A stretch of DNA of 64,000 nt from Sipunculus nudus (taxonomy: Eukaryota > Annelida > Sipuncula > Golfingiida > Sipunculidae): NCBI GenBank assembly GCA_026874595.1, contig CM049313.1:43552659-43616658 (forward strand). The letters run 5' to 3'. Positions 11,720 to 22,500 of this stretch are shown piece after piece (the first letter of the stretch is position 1; each line of letters starts with the position of its first letter). The notes beneath the pieces were generated by a model. That model was not told where the DNA came from. It did not search any database and saw only the letters and a program-made list of their open reading frames with translations. The position numbers were made by a program, and so were the translations under genes.

Positions 11720-12767
11720 ACTGATAGATTTTTAAATATTGACTCTGGTATATGAGTCTTCTTCTTCTGTAACTTTAGTTCAAAATCAGGAGAGAAGTCA
11801 ACAGTGCAAGTATATGAGAGTAGGTTTCAGTATCTTAACTGTAATTTGAAGATTTGTGCATGGTCCAGAAAAGTGTTATTCCACTCCATACTTTAAGGAC
11901 ACCTGTCAGTATGCTGCCAAACTCTTTCCACAGAAATATTCCCGTCTGAACACTGTCCTTTGAGAACATTCATGTCACATCCCAATCTCCTTGTCAAACT
12001 CAGGTTTATATCTCTCAGTTTCTAGAAACTGCTCATGGGGGCTGCCATTTTGCATTCACACTAAAACCAGAATGTCAAACGTCACAATTAAAGCAGTATT
12101 AAACAATTATGCAATATATATAATGGTCTTGAAACTATTATGGTCTTAAAACAATGGTCTTGAAACAATTATGGTCTTGATGTCTCATATCATCTAGTCC
12201 TAGTCTGATAGTTTAATCTTGGTCTCAGACTGACTGGTCTAAGCTACATGGTTGGTGCAGTGGGGTGGTATTTGCCATATATCTTACAAGTAACATATTA
12301 GTCCCAGTTGTTACCTTGTTGTATTTATACAAAACGTGCATTCAATCACCTCTGTAATGAGTTTATGGTCTAGTTCATTTAATGACAAATATTAACAGTA
12401 TATGCCACCCTGGAAGCATGTCCCATTAAGCGTGTTATATGGTCGGAAAACAAGACTAAGCGATATGTTGATGGTTGATTAGAGCAGATTTTTGCCAAGT
12501 TGGTGCATCTAAAAATACATATTTTGTGCTATATTTGATTGGTAGCAGAACAACATCTCATGCCTGCCTTAATTTAAATCAGTCATGATAAGGTGTATGC
12601 TCTAGGCAAAAATCCATGCAAATCAACCATTACTTAGGAAATTGGGCAGTAAGCAAGCTTTGTAATATGCTACAGTTCAACAAGAATGCCTGAATCTGTG
12701 CAGTTCAGTAAACCAGCACTTTACCACACACAACCTTCAACAGATCAACCATAATTGTAAAATCAGC

Positions 12768-12821
<54 letters not shown>
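12768..12821. repeat. (AT)n microsatellite
   Basis: About 26 AT dinucleotides with one interruption. Confidence 0.97.
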
Positions 12822-12824
<3 letters not shown>

Positions 12825-13734
12825 ACAAATTATAATGACAGATTAAACACAGGAGTTTTTTCTTGAAAATACCAAGATATCAGGGTGAATACTGTGATTA
12901 AATTTGATTAAATTGCACTATCCAAGGCATGATTCAGAATTTTAATCTATTATGATATCCTCTTGGATAACGTTAACAATGCCTTCACGCTTACGCTCAC
13001 AGCCAGGAATAATCAAGAATTCATATTTTGTCGTTGTGATATAAGAGCAAATAAATTAGGGTTGCTGCTGTGACTTGACTATTTTGCCTGCAGAGGCTCT
13101 ATATAATGTGGTATATATACTGGACACTGGGCTACACCCATTCATTATCACAGGTTATACTGATTTATGTATATATATATGTATCTTCACAGCCTCCAGC
13201 AACTCTACCAGCAATGTCACACTTTCTATTGCATCCAATAAGGAATGAGTCAGCATGCACTGGACTAACCCAGAAAATCATGAAAGCATGAACATCATGT
13301 CCAAGCCTGCATACACACAAGGGTTATGACTACGGCCAGAGGGAACACTGTCATATTGGTTGTTTACCAACAGAGTAGCATACACAAGGCATGCCCCTGT
13401 GGTCATAACAGATAACTGTGTCACCAAGATCATGATTAAGGAATAAGTCAAATCATAAATATGATAGCTCTTTAATGATCCAGTTATTACTAGGCCTATG
13501 AATTTTCTAAAGGGTCATGAATTAACTTTGTTCATGGATTATTGCTGTTCTATTCAGTTCTCAATTATTGAACACTGTCAATTCTGGAACAGAAGTGTAT
13601 TGAAAGTATATGTTTTCTTCCCAGATGATGCTATGATCAGATGTATATTATAGTCTAATCAGTCAAGAAGTTCAAACATTACTACAGTACACCTGATGAG
13701 GGACATTCCTTGGAAATAAGTATGCTTACTTAAC

Positions 13735-14131
13735 TAGGGCTGAAAGGAGTACTTGAGTACTCGAGTCTGGGTAATACTTACCGAGTACTCGAGTAAAAAA
13801 TTTGGACTCGAGTTCTTGTGATACATGCATATCTGAATATCACTGCAAATTTACGGGCAGTCTATAGGCCTATTTATTCATTATCGTAGCCTGGCATAGG
13901 GCTCTAAACATATGCTAGTCAAATTAACAGAGGTCTTGTAATGACATACATCTATTCCTTCGTTGGGATAAAGTTAAGCCGTCAAGAAGTCAAATTTATG
14001 CATATTTTGCCTCCGTAAAGAAATGTCTGTTTTATCTTTACAGCGTTGCCATGGTAACGAGTACTCGAGTCCAAGTCGGGTAATGCCTGTCGGGTACTCC
14101 AGTCCAAAATTTTGTACCCGTTTCAGCCTTA
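13735..14131. mobile_element. hAT-like MITE with CGAGTACTCG palindromes
   Basis: Inverted ends are TAGGGCTGAAAGGAGTAC at the left and TAAGGCTGAAACGGGTAC read inward from the right. Palindromic GAGTACTCGAGT strings lie inside both ends (13750-13810 and 14055-14105). Flanks CTTACTTAAC and CTTACTAC are similar, but an exact duplication cannot be fixed. The architecture parallels the MITE at 11171-11711: short terminal repeats plus subterminal simple motifs around an AT-rich centre. There is no coding capacity. Confidence 0.65.
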
Positions 14132-14689
14132 CTTACTACCTAACATGTAATTATGTTTGTCTTTACATGATTGAACCAGAGACCAAAAGGAATGATAATT
14201 ACTGTAAAATGTAACAAAAGAATACTTGATTATTTGTTTTCCTATTCAATAATGGATGAATCAATAAATGGCTTTGACTAAATGAGTCAATTTTTTTAGC
14301 TGAAGAATTAATGACTGTGGTAATAGAGTGATGATAAGCATATTGAACCCCCTACTAGTAATCCACGTTGTTGCTGAGGTACTATAAACAAGTGACCCAT
14401 GGGTCATGTCGCTCAGCTGACAGGGAAGAGATTCGCTAAAGGAAATTTTATCATCAGAATGGTAGTATATACCCATTCAACTGAAGCATCAAACAGATTA
14501 ACCAACAGGCCAAGATTTAGTCTTTATTTATATATCTCAAAAATAGAGAAAAAATGTGTAAACTTTAAAAACTAGAATACGGGTAGCCGACAAGTGACCA
14601 CGTGTATCCGCCAAAATCAGAGTGGAACGGTTGAAGTGAGGCATGGATTGAGTGGCAAGGGGAAATAGAGTGAGGTATGTTGCATATTA

Positions 14690-15560
14690 GCATGGATGTC
14701 TGCAGCCTAAATGTGTATGTAGGTTGTGCCACCTACCACAAATCCAGAAAGCTGTCCAAGTTGTATACATATGCAAAATTTTAGGCAGAAAAGTCAAACC
14801 ACTACATGTATATGAGTGATTTTAGCCAACGGCAGACAAACAGACAGACACTGTGCAAAAATGGTTGCAGGTGGCCCCTCCAGTTTTGTGTATGATAAAG
14901 ACCTATGCGAGATCTATACACATGCAAAATTTTGGCCCAATTGGTCAAATGGTTCCCGAGATATGAGCCCGGATGTCTGCAGCGTAAACTAGAAAGTAGG
15001 TGGCGCCACCTGTCATAAAATCAAGAAAGCTATCCAGGATGTATAAAACTGCAAAATTTTAGGCAGATATGTCAAACCACTGCCGAGATATGAGTGACAT
15101 TATCCCACGGCAGAAAACAGACAGATGCTGTGCAAAAACAGTTTTGCGTATGATAAAGGGCTATGTGATATCTATACACATGCAAAATTTTGGCCCAATC
15201 GGTCAAACAGTTCCTGAGATATGAGCTTGGATGTGATCAGCTTGAACATGAATGTAGGTGGTGCCATCTGTCATAAAATCAAAGGGCTATCCTGGATGTA
15301 TATGCATGCCGAATTTCAGGTGAATTAGTCAATTCACTGCAGAGATATGAGTGATTTTAACCCAAGGCAGATGAACAGATGGACACTGTGCAAACATGGT
15401 TACAGGTGGCGCTACCATTTTTGTGTATGTTATAAAGCAATCCAAGGGCTACATTTGTATAAATTTTATTTCCTGATTGGTCAATCGGTTCCCGAGATAT
15501 GAGGGTTTATGTGTGGAAACAGACGCACAAATGGACGCTGGATAGAGGGGAAAGGTCAGA
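14690..15560. repeat. Tandem array of about 265-bp units
   Basis: Three to four diverged units share GATATGAGY-Y-GGATGTSTGCAGC (near 14690, 14960, 15220), CATGCAAAATTTTGGCCCAA, and CACTGTGCAAAAATGGTT. Each has a GGTGGCGCCACC-type palindrome: perfect at 14999-15010, degenerate near 14870, 15255 and 15400. Confidence 0.85.
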
Positions 15561-15746
15561 GGTCAACACAAATTGGTTAGGCACTAGTTCACATGTGACT
15601 AGATAATTGGTGTAAGTTTCGGAAAAATCGGTCCATTTTTCTCAGAGGAGCTCTCTGGAAACAAACGTGGCAGCTGCTGAGGAACCCGGTCAAAAACATA
15701 GTAATTAGTATCTGCAAAACTTTGTTTTGGAGGATACAAAAATACA

Positions 15747-18380
15747 GGTGGCTCCACCAATCTGCAGAAACTAATAAAAACACTTAATGGTCAATATCCA
15801 TGCAAAGAATCATGGTGATCTCCGCATAAGTTGTTCAGATACTTCAGCTTTTGTATCAAATTGTCCATTATTCTGAGGGATACTTCAGAGTCCTATAGCT
15901 TGAAGGATATGGGTAACAGAGACCTAATTTCAAGTTTCCACAGGCACTCTTCATGGGCCTCCTTGCATGACAAGAATGAAGTTTCTAGGTCCAGTTGTTG
16001 CAATTTGAACCCTGTTGACAGATAACCACATCTTTAAAGGTCTCAAAAAAAGAGAAAAAAAATTCGTAAAAATTTGAAAAAAATAGAGGTGGCGCACCCA
16101 GTCTGCAGAAACAGATGAAACAGCTCATGATCAATATGTATGCCAAAAATCATGCCCATCAGTGTTGTAGTTATTGAGATATTGAAGATTTTGTATGAAA
16201 TTTTTGACTACTCTGGGGGGTACTTTGGGGCCCCATAGCTCGAAGGATATGGGTAACAGAGACCTAATTTCTGGTTTCCATGGAGACTTTTCATAGGTCT
16301 CTCAGTGTATCGAGAATGAAGATTCTAGGTCCAGTCGTTACGATTTGTGCCACGCTAACAGATGACAGCATCCTTAAAGGTCTCAAAAATAGAGGAAAAA
16401 ATCATAAAAAAAACCCAAACAAATACAGGTTGTGCCACCAGTCTGCAAGAACTGATGAAACACCCCTTGATCAATATGTATGCCAAAAATCATGACCATC
16501 AGTGGTGTAGTTATTGAGATATTGAAGTTTTTGTATGAATTTTTTGACTAATCTGGGGGGTAATTTGGGGCCCCATATCTCGATGGATATGGGTAACAGA
16601 GACCTAATTTCTTGTTTCCATGGAGACTTTTCATAGGTCTCTCAGTGTGTCAAGAATGAAGATTCTAGGTGCAGTCGTTACAATTTATGCTACGTTAACA
16701 GATGACAGCATCCTTAAAGGTCTCAAAAATAGAGTAAGAAATCGTAAAAAAATCAAACAATATAGGTGGCGCCACCAGTCTGCAGGAACTGATGGAACAT
16801 CTCATGATCAATATGTATGCCGAAAATCATGACCATCAGTGATGTAGTTATTGAGATATTGAAGTTTATGTATGAAATTTTTGACTACTCTGGGGGGGTA
16901 CTTTGGGTCCCCATAGCTCGAAGGATATGGGTAACAGAGACCCCTATTTCTGGTTTCCAAGGAGATTTTTCATGGACCTTTCAGTGTGTCAAGAATTAAG
17001 ATTCTAGGTCCAGTCTTTACGATTTTTGCCTTGTTAACAGATGTTCACATTTTGAAAGGTCTCAAAAATAGAGAAAAAAATTCATTAAAAAATCCAACCA
17101 TACAGGTGGCGCCACCAGTCTGCAGGAAGTGATGCCACATCTCATGATCAATAGTTATGCCACAAATCATGACCATCAGTCAAGAAGTTAATGAGATATT
17201 GAAGTTTTTGTATGAAATTTTTTACTTTTCTTGGGGGTACTTTGGGGCCCCATAGCTCAAAGAATATGGGTAACAGAGACCTAATTTCTGGTTTCCATGG
17301 AGACTTTTCATAGGTCTCTCAGTGTGTCAAGAATAAAGATTCCAGGTCCAGTGGTTACGATTTGTGCGACGTTAACAGATGACAGCATCCTTAAAGGTCT
17401 CAAAAATAGAGGAAAAAAATCGTGAAAAATCAAACAATACAGGTGGCGCCACCAGTCTGCAGGAACTGATGGAACATCTCATAATCAATATGTATGCCAA
17501 AAATCATGACCATCAGTGATGTAGTTATTGAGATATTGAAGTTTTTGTATGAAATTTTTTACTACTCTGGGGGGTACTTTGGGGCCCCATAGCTCGAAGG
17601 ATATGGTTAACAGAGACCTAATTTCTGGTTTCCAAGGATATTTTTCATGGACCTCTCAGTGTGTCAAGAATTAAGATTCTAGGTCCAGTCTTTACGATTT
17701 GTGCCTTGTTAACAGATGTTCACATTTTGAAAGGTCTCAAAAATAGAGAAAAAAATTAGTAAAAAATTGAACGATATAGGTGGCGCCACCAGTCTGCAGG
17801 AAGTGATGGAACATCTCATGATCAATATGTATGCCAAAAATCATGACCATCAGTCAAGTATTTAATGAGATATTGAAGTTTTTGCATGAAATTTTTTACT
17901 TTTCTGGGGGGTACTTTGGGGCCCCATAGCTGGAAGGATATGGGTAACAGAGACCTAATTTCTGGTTTCCATGGAGACTTTTCATAGGTCTCTCAGTCTG
18001 TTGATAATGAAGATTCTAGGTCCAGTCGTTACGATTTGTGCCTTGTTAACAGATGTTCACATTTTTAAACGTATCAAAAATAGAGAAAAAAATTCGTAAA
18101 AAATCAAAAAATACAGGTGGCGCCACCAGTCCTCAGGAACTGATGGAACATCTCATGATCAATATGTAAGCCAAATATCATGACCATCAGTCAAGTAGTT
18201 AATGAGATATTGAAGTTTTTGTATGAAATTTTTGACTTTTCTGGGGGGTACTTTGGATCCCCATAGCTCGAAGGATATGGGTAACAGAGACCTAACTTCT
18301 GGTTTCCAAGGAGATTTTTTATTGACCTCTCAGAATGTAAAGTTACAAGATTCTAAGTCCAGCGGTTACGATTTGTGCCA
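15747..18380. repeat. Tandem array of about 338-bp units (8 copies)
   Basis: Unit starts, taken at GGTGGCGCCACC or its variants, fall at 15747, 16088, 16428, 16765, 17105, 17442, 17779 and 18116, spacings of 341, 340, 337, 340, 337, 337 and 337 bp. Conserved strings include CAGTCTGCAGGAACTGATGG, GAGATATTGAAGTTTTTGTA, GGGGTACTTTGGGGCCCCAT and GGTAACAGAGACCTAATTTC. The five units from 16765 on carry the exact 12-bp palindrome. Short frames repeating every 340 bp are a by-product and not genes. Confidence 0.95.
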
Positions 18381-18450
18381 GGTTAACGGACAGACGGACG
18401 GACAGACGGACAGATGGACGGACAGACGGACGGACAGACGGACGACGGAC
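18380..18450. repeat. (GACG/GACA)n simple tract
   Basis: Degenerate GACGGACAGACG tetranucleotide tract that closes the tandem array just before the hairpin end of element A. Element B has the same type of tract at the equivalent position. Confidence 0.95.
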
Positions 18451-18794
18451 AAAGAGTGATCGCTATAGCTCAGCTTGACTGAAAGTCAGCTGAGCAAAAA
18501 ATCAAGACTTACATACACTGTTAATTATGTCTTTCAAAATGTTTTATTTTCATTATTTGCAGTGGGGTAGGGGCGCGAAGTTTTGTTAAAGGAAGAAGCA
18601 TGGAAAGTTTCAATCACTCCTTTATCAAGGCTCACATAACAACATTTTTATTAATGTTACTTATTACATTAGGGAATAAAAACATGGATGTTTCACCTTT
18701 CCACTGGCTTTGTTAAATTTACTTATGGGAGGAAAAATGTTGAGTTTCCATTTTTCAATTACTTGTTGTTATCTGGCAGATAAAAGCCACATAC

Positions 18795-18901
18795 CTATGA
18801 TACTGAGCTTGCAAGAAGCTGAATTCTTCTTTAATCCTGTCACAAGACTCCGCGACAGTAAACTTGAAGGGTTGCCCACCTTGGTGAGGGCCTGGTGCAG
18901 T
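18795..18901 (-). CDS. TLE: groucho/TLE exon 2 (start of Q domain)
   Basis: This 107-base minus-strand exon reads TAPGPHQG, then [19 protein letters not shown], then SFLQAQYH and the first two bases of a Ser codon. GQPFKFT-ES-DRIKEEF-FLQAQYH is diagnostic of Groucho/TLE proteins at the beginning of the Q domain. The acceptor is TACTCTTTCCAG and the donor AG|GTATGTG. Phase is 0 at the 5' end and 2 at the 3' end, fitting exons 1 and 3 exactly. It is two codons longer than the vertebrate exon as recalled, in the variable linker before GQPFKFT. The exon sits only 300 bp from array element A and 1.0 kb from copy B. Confidence 0.96.
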
Positions 18902-19906
18902 CTGGAAAGAGTAAAAAAATATAAAGGATGAAAAAACATGAAATTGCAAACAAAATACATTCCTAATCATATGCTATTATTTTGTTTGAAATGTTTTTCG
19001 CTCTGAAGGTTTTTATGCTCTTAAGGTTGCCATGGCGACCTGCCTGTCGCACTGAAGCAAAGGGATGACTAAATATTTGTGTTTGTTTGTTGAAGAAAAC
19101 GTGTTAATATTATAACATAAATTTGATTTGTCAGATTACCTCAAATGCCATTCGTAAGTGATATTTACATGCAATCAACTGTCTAATATCTTTCTAGGTT
19201 TATGGTAATACCTATATCCATTAGGTTTTGAAAAACTTATCAACTAGGCCATACAGATAAAAGTACATGCACAGCTGTATATTTAAATATGTATGCTTAG
19301 TACCTTACTGGACTTGGGTTGCTTCCAAGATAAGCATGTAAATTTAGTAAGTTTATTTGGTAAGCAAATACTGATACCCAAAGAAATCTAAAATTGTTGT
19401 TGCACAATTTCTATAATTAATTTTAAAAACCACTTTGTTAAACAATGAGGGTTGCAAATGCATTCAAGTCAATATTACTATAACTACATATAATTACATA
19501 TTACTATTATTACAATTAATAAAGTGTTATAATTTTGATTCTGATTATGATTATCAAATGTATGGAAAAAGTATTTTTTACTCTTACTAAATGACAGCAC
19601 CAGACAGATACCTGAGGGTCAAGAAAATGTCCTTAAACTCAGCTTTCCAGGAGTCGGAATTTAGCTGGTGGGCAAACAATACATTTATCAATAGATGCCT
19701 TTATTTATTTAGTCCATTTCATTGGGCAAATGATACATAGATATCACTAGATTATATCACGATCTTATTGATAATGTCCAGTTCACTCATCTGATTTTAT
19801 GATCATTTTAATTGCTTATAACCCTGTATCAGCTGTAATATTATCTGATCAGATGTTTATCTTTATTACATAGAAACCATGGACAAGTCCTTAAAAATAT
19901 ATCAAA

Positions 19907-20886
19907 ACAAGGGACCTATGGGTCACTGTGCTCAGCTGACGTTAACCTTGAAGGTAAAAATTTAAATAATATCAAATGGAGATAAAGTGTAAGAGGAAGA
20001 GGTAATAAAGGCCATGGTTGGTTTATATGATTGGTTTGTATTGATGAGCAAGAAATTGTTGCAAATAATATTTTGTGACCTGACCATGTGTTTCCTAATG
20101 TTGAAACTGAAGCATGTGAGCAGTTTGTGAACAAATGATCTGTACAATTACCATGATCATTAGTTGGCTTTTCGATTAACTGTTGACATTTCAGTAGTTT
20201 ACACATTTGTTCAATCGAATCTTTCTTTGTATAATATATATTATTAAATATATGTTTTTTTTTTATGAAATGTATACAGTTGAAATATAACTTATTAACA
20301 ACATAAAAAATGGCAAACAAAGCCTGATCTCAAATTCTGCTGATGCAGGAAAATAATGAACAAATGTTTGTAATAAATCCTCATTTTTTTATCACATCAA
20401 TTTTTTTAAAAATTTAAGTTTATATTTCTATACATTTTCAATATAACATATATATCTGGATATAAAAGTTGATTCATAATTCTCAATTGCATCACCATAA
20501 ATCCAATTTTGTCAGATAACACCACATCATGCATACAAATGTTTATTAATTTTTTACCACAAAACTATATCTTTTATATCTGCAAAACAATAAATATCTA
20601 AAAAAAATTACTTGATTTAGATTTCTCAATTTTATTTTTAATTGTGTCTTAATTTATCCATAATGTGCTTCATATTTTATAATAATTTAAGCATACTGAT
20701 GGGTTCCATCATGATTGGTAAAATCATTTAAAAGAAAAATGATTTCTTTAAAAATGCTTCATTACACAACATTGCATCTTCTGGATTACACCTTGAATTA
20801 CTTTTTCTAGGAAAGTTTTTGCATATCAGAGTGGAAACAGCCTTACAATTAAGGAGATACAGTGAACACTTGGTGGGTTGGGTTTG

Positions 20887-20924
<38 letters not shown>

Positions 20925-21828
20925 GATTGGGGTGGTGATATGAGAATAACTGTACACCTGTCACAGCAGGGGATCTCCCCCAGTGACTGTAACAAATCAG
21001 AAACCCTGGCATAGCTGACTTCCAGTGACCTGGAGTGGGACCCTGCATCTGTAATCTGTAATCAAAGCAAATGACTACAATAGAGCCTCAAGATAAAAAT
21101 CAATAACTAGCTTAATTTTCAAGCTTTTACTTCCAAATTTCAGATTTAAACAAATAAAATATTTATGTTTACATGGTGTGAAAATTAAATCAATGGTACT
21201 TACAGGAAAAAAACGTGCCATGGTCAAAGTTGGGCAAAATTTTTGGTACTGATTTTATTTTTATGCTAATTACTTAAAAAATTTACAAAATTCAGATCTA
21301 ATTTTGGGTTAACAATTGAATCTTAATTAAACATAGTTATATACTTGGGAAAATAGACTCTAGTTTCAAAATTTTTCATGTTAAGTGAGTAAATATTTTT
21401 CCTGATTTTTTACAAAGTCCATTATGTTTGGGCCCATAACTTAAAGAATTTATATTTAACAGACTTAATTTCTGGCATGTACATAGAAACAATATAGAAG
21501 AATATTTATGGTAAATATGAGGAAAAACAGATGAGTGGTTTTGATATTAGGCAGTCCTGAAGTGTGAAAATAGGATTTTAATAAAAAATTGAGGTTTTTC
21601 CTTAATTTCTCAAAGGAACAAAGTTGCAAAGATCCAGTTTTCGGCTTGGTAGGAGATCTTGGGGACATCTAACATTATGCTGAATTTTGGATTCCTAGGT
21701 CTTACGGTTTCAAAACGTGCCACATCTACGGACGGACGGACGGACGGACGGATGGACGGACGGACAGACGGACGGACGACGGACAATGGACCACGACTAT
21801 AGCTCAGATGACTTATAGTCAGCTGAGC
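19907..21828. mobile_element. Large tandem-repeat-family element, copy B
   Basis: The left end ACAAGGGACCTATGGGTCAC followed by GCTCAGCTGAC and the right end AGCTCAGATGACTTATAGTC followed by AGCTGAGC match copy A. Around 21420-21480 the strings GGCCCATAACTTAAAGAATT and CAGACTTAATTTCTGG are decayed versions of one 338-bp unit of copy A, followed by a GACGGACG tract (21732-21783). It lacks the expanded arrays, so it looks like a single-unit relative in the same orientation as copy A. Confidence 0.6.
20888..20923 (+). repeat. Poly-G run of 36
   Basis: An uninterrupted run of 36 G inside element B, far longer than chance and G-quadruplex prone. Length in the read may be unreliable. Confidence 0.9.
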
Positions 21829-21977
21829 TAATGAGTAGGATTCACCCTTAAGTTCAACTGTCCCTCAAATTAAGTGAAAATGAAATACAAATTTTTCCAA
21901 CTGACAACCAACACTGGAATAACTGATCCAAGGATAAAGCTCTCTACTAATTTGAGAAAGCAGTTTTACCTACAGGA

Positions 21978-21990
21978 CCCCCCCCCCCCC
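21978..21990 (+). repeat. Poly-C run of 13
   Basis: Uninterrupted C13 just right of element B. Confidence 0.95.
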
Positions 21991-22149
21991 CAGCACACCA
22001 GATATAGCGGTTTCCACACAACACACATATCAAGTACTGTTAAATTACGAATAACATCTTCAGCATTTGCTATCTGGTACATACTGCATCACACTAAGAA
22101 TCTGAGACTACAGAAATAAAAATACATTGCAGAATTTAAAGCTTTTTGA

Positions 22150-22500
22150 CACACACACTGTACACGAGGGTGTGTTGACAGCAGCCGCCCGCGCTGTGAA
22201 AACTGTATTCATGGAATTGAAGCTATTTCCCTGGTGACTGAAACGGATCAAAAGTAAATGAATACTGGTGTGGTGTGAATAAGAAGTGGATTAATCAGGA
22301 GGCATTAAAATGGTATCTGTAACTTTATCCAATGAATTAAAGTCAAGCGTGAAAATGGGTCAAGTCATCAAAGGCAGTGAAAGCAGAGAATCCGGACAAT
22401 AACGTGTGTTTTCCGAGGACCCATCTGAATGTAGTGAAGTCCTACAGTACAGAAACAAATATCCTGTCTGGTTGGCATCTTTTTCTAGTGATTTGGGTAT
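22150..22500. other. Unique intronic segment, possible enhancer
   Basis: Repeat-free segment with balanced composition. It contains CATCAAAGG (a TCF/LEF-type site, CCTTTGATG on the other strand) and GTGTGGTG (Runt-like). These short matches are expected by chance at moderate frequency. No exon or open frame of note. Confidence 0.2.

Larger units (their letters stand above)
14388..18495. mobile_element. Large tandem-repeat-bearing element, copy A
   Basis: The left end is ACAAGTGACCCATGGGTCA followed by GCTCAGCTGAC; the right end is AGCTCAGCTTGACTGAAAGT followed by CAGCTGAGC, able to form a hairpin. Copy B (19907-21828) has matching left and right ends, which defines the unit. Inside are two different tandem arrays (14690-15560 and 15747-18380) and a GACGGACG simple tract (18390-18450). 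There is no transposase. The class is unknown: the hairpin end recalls non-autonomous Helitrons, but a CTRR end and a 5' TC are not secure. Confidence 0.6.
10193..18794 (-). other. TLE: Intron 2 of groucho/TLE (8602 bp)
   Basis: The donor is GTATGT at 18794 and the acceptor AG at 10193. In plus coordinates it holds 10193-11162 unique AT-rich DNA; a hAT MITE (11171-11711); 11720-12760 unique DNA with a few ATGGTCTTGAAAC repeats near 12120-12180; an (AT)n tract (12768-12821); 12822-13730 unique DNA; a hAT-like element (13735-14131); and the large array element 14388-18495. The last 300 bases before exon 2 are unique and AT-rich. No other exon is apparent. Confidence 0.88.

Noticed and set aside
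16280-16832. Two frames with near-identical METFHRSLSVSRMKIL starts
   Set aside because: These are copies of the 338-bp array unit, with no splice or promoter context.
20728-21048. Minus-strand frame with a poly-proline run
   Set aside because: The Pro run is the complement of the 36-G tract, in a repeat element.
14388-21828. Confident Helitron call for elements A and B
   Set aside because: The hairpin end is suggestive, but a CTRR terminus is not consistent in both copies, a 5' TC is not defined, and no Rep/helicase is present.
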